This document shows positions 59,162 through 64,000 of a stretch of 64,000 nt of DNA, one piece after another; within the stretch, counting starts at the first letter, position 1, and each line of letters opens with the position of its first letter. The stretch lies in assembly GCA_024698705.1 (NCBI GenBank), contig JAILQX010000018.1, positions 161,507 to 225,506 on the forward strand. The letters are read 5' to 3'. The notes beneath the pieces are model-generated. The model was not told where the DNA came from. It searched no databases and saw nothing but the letters and a program-made list of their open reading frames with translations. This DNA is from Lachnospiraceae bacterium (GTDB lineage Bacteria; Bacillota; Clostridia; Lachnospirales; Lachnospiraceae). The position numbers and the translations under genes were made by a program.

Positions 59162-59791
59162 TTATTTGGTTCCGAATATCCTGTCACCCGCATCACCGAG
59201 TCCCGGTACTATGTAAGCATTTTCATTGAGTTTCTCATCAACGGCTCCTATATAGATATCGACATCGGGATGTGCTTCCTTCATGGCTTCTATTCCGTCG
59301 GGTGCGGCGATTATGCATACAAAATGTATCTTCTTGCAGCCCTTATCCTTAAGCATCCGGATCGCTTCTACGGCAGATCCTCCGGTTGCGAGCATTGGAT
59401 CTACCACAAACACTTCTCTCTCGGCACAGTCGGCCGGCAGTTTGCAATAATACTCAACGGGCTTATGTGTCTCGGGATCTCTGTAAAGACCGATATGCCC
59501 TACCTTTGCGACCGGTATCATCTCCAAAAATCCGTCTACCATGCCCAGACCTGCCCTGAGGATGGGAATGATCGCCAGTTTTTTGCCCTTTAATTCCTTA
59601 ACCGTTGTCTCACATATAGGTGTTTTAACCTTAACATCATCGAGTTCAAGATTGCGGGTTGCTTCATAACACAGCAGCATTGCTATCTCAGAGATAGTCT
59701 GTCTGAAATCCTTTGTACCCGTATCCTCTCTCCTGATATAACCGATCTTGTGCTGGATCAGCGGATGATCCATGATTACTACTTTTCCCAT
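59162..59791 (-). CDS. upp: Uracil phosphoribosyltransferase
   Basis: Salvages uracil to UMP with PRPP. 209 residues, standard. [12 protein letters not shown] near residue 76 and the PRPP-binding [15 protein letters not shown] near 130, with uracil-binding [16 protein letters not shown] at the C-terminus. Lies between rpiB and the dCMP deaminase gene. GGAAAGGAAA upstream. Confidence 0.97.
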   Translation of the reverse strand: MGKVVIMDHPLIQHKIGYIRREDTGTKDFRQTISEIAMLLCYEATRNLELDDVKVKTPICETTVKELKGKKLAIIPILRAGLGMVDGFLEMIPVAKVGHIGLYRDPETHKPVEYYCKLPADCAEREVFVVDPMLATGGSAVEAIRMLKDKGCKKIHFVCIIAAPDGIEAMKEAHPDVDIYIGAVDEKLNENAYIVPGLGDAGDRIFGTK

Positions 59792-59822
59792 AACATTTTC
59801 CTTTCCTTTGCCCTTTTGTCAA

Positions 59823-60251
59823 TTAACCCTCTATAAGGTCGATCCTTCTCTGATGTCTCTCTTCTCCGGAAAATTCCGTATCAAGAAATACATCCACTAT
59901 ATCATTTGCCATCATTGGGCCGATAAGTGCGGCTCCCATTGCAAGCATATTTGCATTATTATGCAGTCTCGTCATCTTTGCCGAAACAGGCTCCGAACAA
60001 AGAGCACATCTTATGCCTTTTGTCTTATTTGCCGTTATGGATATGCCTATACCCGTCGTGCAGATCACTATGCCTTTGTCGCATTCTCCGCTTGCCACAG
60101 CCTCTGCCGCAGCATGCCCGAATACCGGATAATCGCACGAACTCTTGTCGTAGCAGCCGTAATCCTTATAGGCGATACCCCTTTCTTCAAGATGTCTGAT
60201 CACTGACATTTTCAGGTCGTAACCTCCGTGATCGCTTCCTATCGCTATCAT
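59823..60251 (-). CDS. rpiB: Ribose-5-phosphate isomerase B
   Basis: Interconverts ribulose- and ribose-5-phosphate. 142 residues. Active-site patterns GSDHGGYDLK at the start, DYPVFGHAAAEAV near 43 and the cysteine in CTTGIGISITANK near 68, followed by NANMLAMGA. Fits the RpiB/LacAB family; LacA/LacB isomerases are the alternative, but context with upp and ywlC matches rpiB in Bacillus. 14 bases after the sua5 gene. Confidence 0.94.
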   Translation of the reverse strand: MIAIGSDHGGYDLKMSVIRHLEERGIAYKDYGCYDKSSCDYPVFGHAAAEAVASGECDKGIVICTTGIGISITANKTKGIRCALCSEPVSAKMTRLHNNANMLAMGAALIGPMMANDIVDVFLDTEFSGEERHQRRIDLIEG

Positions 60252-60265
60252 TTGCTATCCTCCTT

Positions 60266-61333
60266 TTATCCCTGTGAAGGGTAATTGTCCGTTCTTATGA
60301 TCTTATGGCCTGCGGCCTTTAAAAGCCTGTTCATTATCGCCTGTCCGATCCCGCTCGAATCAAAGCTTTCCGAGTAAATAAGTTCGACGTTCTCATCATC
60401 AAACTCCCTGAGTATCGTATAGAGCCTGTGCGCTATCATCTCTTCATCGTTACGGCTGCCTATACTCTTGACGCTGTCTGCGTCGTAACGGGCATATGTT
60501 TCATCCGTGGCAATGATACCGGTCTTCTTTTTGCCTTTTGCCATGTTGCTGAGCCTGATGATAAGGTTCACGACATCCTCACTATCACCTTCGATTATGG
60601 TAAGATCGCCCTTCGGCGCATAGTGTCTGTATTTCATGCCCGGAGCCTTCGGCCTGTCCTTGCAATCTCCGTCAAGTATCGTCCTGTCTGTCTCCACTTC
60701 ACCGATGGCACGCTTAAGCTCTTCTATCGTTATATAACCCGGTCTCAGCAATACGGGTACGTCTCCGGAAAGATCCACGATGGTCGATTCAAGACCTATA
60801 CCGGAATCACCACCATCTATTATAGCATCTATTCGGCCGTTCATGTCCTGAATAACATATTTTGCGGAAGTCGGACTCGGTTTTCCGGACAGATTGGCGC
60901 TTGGCGCAGCCACAAATCCCCCTGCTGCCCTGATGAATTCCGCCGCGGTCTTATGTACCGGCATACGGATCGCCACGGTATCAAGTCCTCCCGTGGTCTC
61001 ATACGGTACCCTGTCAGAGCGTGGCAAAATGACAGTCAGCGGACCCGGCCAAAACCTGTCGGCAAGTATACGTGCCTTGTCGGTAACACATGCCGCCACC
61101 GCTTCCATATCCTTCTTGTCGGCTATATGCACTATCAAAGGATTATCACTCGGCCTTCCCTTGGCTGCATAGATCTTTCTGCTGGAATCCGGATTGAGCG
61201 CATCCCCTCCGAGGCCATATACCGTCTCTGTGGGAAATGCGACCAGCCCTCCGTTTTTTATGATCTCTCCGGCTGTCTCTATGCCCTTCATATCTATGTT
61301 ATTGTCATCAATCTTTATTATCTTTGTGATCAT
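60266..61333 (-). CDS. ywlC: L-threonylcarbamoyladenylate synthase (Sua5/YwlC)
   Basis: First step of the universal t6A tRNA modification, from threonine, bicarbonate and ATP. 355 residues: YrdC domain with FPTETVYGLGGDA near 35, KGRPSDNPLIVHI near 62 and APSANLSGKPSPTS near 145, then a linker and a C-terminal Sua5 domain. The two-domain form separates it from the short TsaC. Start at 61333 chosen over a TTG four codons earlier; the ribosome site is weak. Head of a five-gene run to the SleB-like hydrolase. Confidence 0.95.
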   Translation of the reverse strand: MITKIIKIDDNNIDMKGIETAGEIIKNGGLVAFPTETVYGLGGDALNPDSSRKIYAAKGRPSDNPLIVHIADKKDMEAVAACVTDKARILADRFWPGPLTVILPRSDRVPYETTGGLDTVAIRMPVHKTAAEFIRAAGGFVAAPSANLSGKPSPTSAKYVIQDMNGRIDAIIDGGDSGIGLESTIVDLSGDVPVLLRPGYITIEELKRAIGEVETDRTILDGDCKDRPKAPGMKYRHYAPKGDLTIIEGDSEDVVNLIIRLSNMAKGKKKTGIIATDETYARYDADSVKSIGSRNDEEMIAHRLYTILREFDDENVELIYSESFDSSGIGQAIMNRLLKAAGHKIIRTDNYPSQG

Positions 61334-61354
61334 TGCAAATAACAACCCATGACA

Positions 61355-61373
61355 TACTAATCTATTATAACAC
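61355..61373 (-). promoter_or_regulatory. Candidate -10 region for the ywlC operon
   Basis: GTTATAATAG on the minus strand about 30 bases before the ywlC start and just after the upstream terminator; no clear -35. Confidence 0.5.
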
Positions 61374-61379
61374 GGGAAA

Positions 61380-61413
61380 GGGCATTTCTCATACTTTTGT
61401 ATAAGAAATGCCC
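61380..61413 (-). terminator. Terminator of the 71-aa gene
   Basis: About 14-bp stem GGGCATTTCT.../...AGAAATGCCC with one mismatch and a short loop. Confidence 0.65.
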
Positions 61414-61448
61414 TGTAGTATAGATAAAGAATGGTAGAGTAATATCTT

Positions 61449-61664
61449 TTATGCGGCTTTGGCGACCAAAGACACCAATCCGACTACCAGTATTATGGGT
61501 AATGCGATATATATCAATCCCGAGAATATCATGACTGTCAGCACAACCGGGAAGAATATGAATGTCAGTATCATGCGGGTCAATCCCCATGCTGCCTTGA
61601 TCGCAAAACCGAATAACTTAAAGAAAACCGAGATCATTAAAACCATCATTATCAATGTCAGCAT
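61449..61664 (-). CDS. Small membrane protein, function unknown
   Basis: 71 residues, almost entirely hydrophobic: helices at about 1-22 and 33-66 separated by a short segment with KAAWGLTR. No family recognised. It is supported as a real gene by GGAGG eight bases before the ATG and by terminators on both sides, making it a single-gene transcript between dnaJ and ywlC. Two-helix layout would suit a membrane-stress or phage-shock-like small protein; this is a guess. Confidence 0.65.
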   Translation of the reverse strand: MLTLIMMVLMISVFFKLFGFAIKAAWGLTRMILTFIFFPVVLTVMIFSGLIYIALPIILVVGLVSLVAKAA

Positions 61665-61779
61665 ATCCTGTGCCTCCTTCTTTTTTTATTTTGTGATCTT
61701 ATTATATATATTTTCCGGCTCCCGAAAAAGGACCGCGTGTTGCAAATACGATCATTTATTACCATGTATTTGACAAAAT

Positions 61780-61806
61780 AAGACCCGGATATCGCCATCC
61801 GGGTCT
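61780..61806 (-). terminator. Terminator of dnaJ
   Basis: AGACCCGGAT/ATCCGGGTCT stem around GGCGAT (minus strand) followed by TATTTTG. Confidence 0.85.
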
Positions 61807-61812
61807 GCTTTA

Positions 61813-62976
61813 TCAAAAGAGCTTTTTCTTTCTCTTGGTATCGGTCTTATCGTCCTTTTTGTCGGTGTATTTTTTTGCTTCATTGAGCGTGTCTCCGCAC
61901 TCGGCATCGAACTTCTTTAACAGTTCCTTTGCATCATGCGACATCTTATCGGGTACTTGTACCACAAGAGTTACATAGTGATCGCCTCTTGTGTTCTTGT
62001 CTCTCAGGTAAGGCACGCCTTTGCCCTTCAAACGTATACGTGTATCGGTCTGTGTTCCGGCCTTCACCTCGTAAACGACTTTGCCGTCCACCGTGTCTAT
62101 TATGATATCTCCGCCCAATGCCGCTACGGCAAATGAAACCGGTACGGTTGAGAAGATATTGTAGTCCTGTCTCTGGAATATGGGATGTCTTCCTACGATG
62201 ATCTCAACAAGTACATCTCCTCTCGGGCCGCCGTTTTCTCCGGGCTCACCCTGACCGGTCAGACGCTTGCACTGGCCGTTGTCGACGCCCGCTGGTATGT
62301 CAACGGCAAATCTCTTCTTGATCGGAACATAACCCGTTCCCTTACAATCGCTGCATTTTTCTTTTATGATCTTACCCGAACCGTTACAATCCGGACATGT
62401 CTGTACGTTACGTATGCTTCCGAAGAAGGATTGCTGTGTAAATACGACCTGACCTTTTCCTCCGCATTTCGTACATGTTACGGTGCTTGTACCGGGCTTT
62501 GCACCTGTTCCGTTACAGGTCTTACAGGTATCCTTGGTATTTAACTCTATCTCTTTCTCGCATCCGAAGATGGCTTCTTCAAAAGTTATGCGCACACTGG
62601 TACGTATATTTGCACCCTTCATGGGACCGCTTGATCTGCCGCTCCTTGTCCTGCCGCCGAACAGATCTCCGAACAGATCTCCGAATATATCCGTAAAATC
62701 AGCACCGCTGAAATCAAAACCACTAAAGCCCGGTCCGCCGGTCCCGTCAAATGCAGCATGTCCGAACTGATCGTACTGCTTTCTCTTCTCGGGATCCGAA
62801 AGAACGGCATAGGCCTCCGACGCTTCCTTGAATTTCTTTTCAGCTTCAGCATCTCCCGGGTTCATATCCGGATGATACTTTTTAGCAAGAGCTCTGTATG
62901 CTTTTTTTAGTTCGGCATCATCGGCTGTTTTTGAAACGCCGAGCACCTCGTAGTAATCTCTCTTCTGCTCTGCCAT
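61813..62976 (-). CDS. dnaJ: Chaperone protein DnaJ
   Basis: Co-chaperone that stimulates DnaK ATPase. 387 residues: J domain with HPD in [11 protein letters not shown] (residues 29-39), Gly/Phe-rich linker near 75-130, four CxxCxGxG zinc repeats ([32 protein letters not shown]), C-terminal substrate domain and a lysine-rich tail. GAGGAGATT precedes the ATG at 62976. 102 bases after dnaK with a hairpin in the gap. Confidence 0.97.
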   Translation of the reverse strand: MAEQKRDYYEVLGVSKTADDAELKKAYRALAKKYHPDMNPGDAEAEKKFKEASEAYAVLSDPEKRKQYDQFGHAAFDGTGGPGFSGFDFSGADFTDIFGDLFGDLFGGRTRSGRSSGPMKGANIRTSVRITFEEAIFGCEKEIELNTKDTCKTCNGTGAKPGTSTVTCTKCGGKGQVVFTQQSFFGSIRNVQTCPDCNGSGKIIKEKCSDCKGTGYVPIKKRFAVDIPAGVDNGQCKRLTGQGEPGENGGPRGDVLVEIIVGRHPIFQRQDYNIFSTVPVSFAVAALGGDIIIDTVDGKVVYEVKAGTQTDTRIRLKGKGVPYLRDKNTRGDHYVTLVVQVPDKMSHDAKELLKKFDAECGDTLNEAKKYTDKKDDKTDTKRKKKLF

Positions 62977-63008
62977 AATCTCCTCATTTCCAATGAATAC
63001 ACAGACCA

Positions 63009-63029
63009 AGGGGACAGCTTCTGTCCCCT
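63009..63029 (-). other. Hairpin between dnaK and dnaJ
   Basis: Perfect 9-bp stem AGGGGACAG/CTGTCCCCT with a 3-base loop and no U-tract. More likely an mRNA processing or stability element that sets the DnaK:DnaJ ratio than a terminator. Confidence 0.55.
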
Positions 63030-63078
63030 CGTCTGATTCATATGTTTTTTAGAAACAGGTCCCTGACGGTTCCTGTGA

Positions 63079-64000
63079 TCATACCTCTCGGAAATCTCCG
63101 TCGATGATATCATCGTTGGGTGCGCTCTGTGCTTCACCGGCTGCGCCGCCCATACCCGACATATCGGGACCTGCACCGGCTGCTCCGGCAGCACCCTGTG
63201 CCTGCTCGTACATCTTAGCAAACAGGTTCTGTGCTCCGCTCATCAGCTTCTCCTGAGCTGCCTTCATCTCAGATACCTGATCTGAAGTCATTTCCTGATC
63301 CTTTGTCTTCTCAAGGATATCCTTGAGTGCCTGAAGGTCTGCTTCAACGTTAGCCTTCTCACCTGCATCAACCTTGTCTCCGACTTCGTTCAGTGCCTTC
63401 TCTGTCTGGAATACAAAGCTGTCTGCCTCGTTTCTCGCATCTATGGCTTCCTTACGTGCCTTGTCCTGTGCCTCGTATTCGGCTGCTTCCTTAACTGCTC
63501 TGTCGATCTCGTCATCTGACATTGATGAACCTGCAGTGATCGTTATATGCTGTTCCTTGCCTGTACCGAGATCCTTCGCGGATACATTTACGATACCGTT
63601 TGCGTCTATATCAAATGTTACCTCGATCTGAGGTACGCCTCTCATTGCCGGAGGTATTCCGTCAAGTCTGAACTGTCCGAGGCTCTTGTTGTCCTTTGCA
63701 AACTGTCTTTCACCCTGAACTACGTTGATATCAACGGCTGTCTGGTTATCGGCTGCCGTAGAGAATATCTGGCTCTTCTTTGTGGGGATGGTCGTATTTC
63801 TTTCAATAAGTCTTGTTGCCACGCCGCCCATTGTCTCGATTGAAAGTGAAAGCGGTGTAACATCAAGAAGAAGGATCTCACCCGCACCTGCATCGCCTGC
63901 AAGCTTACCGCCCTGTATGCATGCACCGAGGGCAACACACTCGTCGGGATTAAGTGTTTTTGAAGGCTCCTTGCCTGTAAGCTGTTTAACCTTGTCCTGA
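63079..64000 (-). CDS. dnaK: Chaperone protein DnaK, C-terminal part (runs off right edge)
   Basis: About 307 C-terminal residues of an expected 610-620. The frame is open to the window edge. Visible: end of the ATPase domain ([23 protein letters not shown] in part, [17 protein letters not shown]), substrate-binding beta domain with [19 protein letters not shown] in part and [19 protein letters not shown] in part, helical lid, a Gly/Ala/Met-rich tail and terminal [11 protein letters not shown], close to the EEVD-like end of bacterial DnaK. Upstream hrcA/grpE would lie beyond the right edge. Confidence 0.96.
   Translation of the reverse strand, partial: QDKVKQLTGKEPSKTLNPDECVALGACIQGGKLAGDAGAGEILLLDVTPLSLSIETMGGVATRLIERNTTIPTKKSQIFSTAADNQTAVDINVVQGERQFAKDNKSLGQFRLDGIPPAMRGVPQIEVTFDIDANGIVNVSAKDLGTGKEQHITITAGSSMSDDEIDRAVKEAAEYEAQDKARKEAIDARNEADSFVFQTEKALNEVGDKVDAGEKANVEADLQALKDILEKTKDQEMTSDQVSEMKAAQEKLMSGAQNLFAKMYEQAQGAAGAAGAGPDMSGMGGAAGEAQSAPNDDIIDGDFREV

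Overview
The window is a dense, mostly single-strand stretch of chromosome from a Gram-positive, anaerobic Firmicute, most likely a motile Lachnospiraceae (Butyrivibrio/Roseburia-like). Support for this: strong AGGAGG-type ribosome binding sites with occasional TTG/GTG starts, spoVG, DnaD plus a DnaI-type helicase loader, PyrK/PyrD type B pyrimidine enzymes, a T-box ahead of ileS, GlgC/GlgD bacterial glycogen synthesis, a long-form PRPP synthetase and PcsB-like cell-wall hydrolases. No rRNA, tRNA, CRISPR, prophage or insertion sequence was recognised. Most genes lie on the minus strand, so the replication fork probably runs from high to low coordinate.

Layout. 1-4.9 kb: pseudaminic acid genes (pseG, pseF, a pseH-like acetyltransferase, a DUF6044-like membrane protein, and pseI running off the left edge), which in motile bacteria usually serve flagellin glycosylation. 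5-12 kb: AI-2E-family permease, a large nested palindrome and 31-bp tandem repeats, an NlpC/P60 hydrolase, asnS, a secreted trigger-factor-like lipoprotein, small conserved genes and a second multi-hairpin element. 11.7-22.2 kb: FadR-type regulator, ispE, a 203-aa orphan behind a sigma-28-like promoter, pyrC-pyrK-pyrD, plsC, ddl-murF, and a 362-aa DxDxDG protein also behind a sigma-28-like promoter. 22.2-35.6 kb: aconitase-like hydratase, glgP, T-box-ileS, a PflX-like radical SAM protein, a Bax-inhibitor-1 protein, an LD-carboxypeptidase, a C39-like protein, MgtC and pth.

35.6-49.7 kb: mfd, spoVG, glgD-glgC, murC, a cluster of DnaA-box-like sites, dnaD-like and dnaI-like genes, prs, and an 841-aa membrane-anchored protein with an apparently degenerate C39-like C-terminus. 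49.7-64 kb: the full ATP synthase operon (atpZ-I-B-E-F-H-A-G-D-C), a DUF402 protein, then ywlC/sua5-rpiB-upp-dCMP deaminase-SleB-like hydrolase, a 71-aa membrane protein, dnaJ and the end of dnaK (cut by the right edge).

The most interesting signals are: (i) two otherwise unrelated orphan genes 7.5 kb apart that each carry a sigma-28 (motility) promoter match, in a window that also holds pseudaminic acid genes; (ii) five DnaA-box-like sites with an AT-only stretch just upstream of a replication-initiation gene pair; (iii) two repeat/palindrome elements at gene ends; (iv) two PcsB-like hydrolases that share an N-terminal coiled coil but have different catalytic domains. No wholly new multi-gene defence or mobile system was found.
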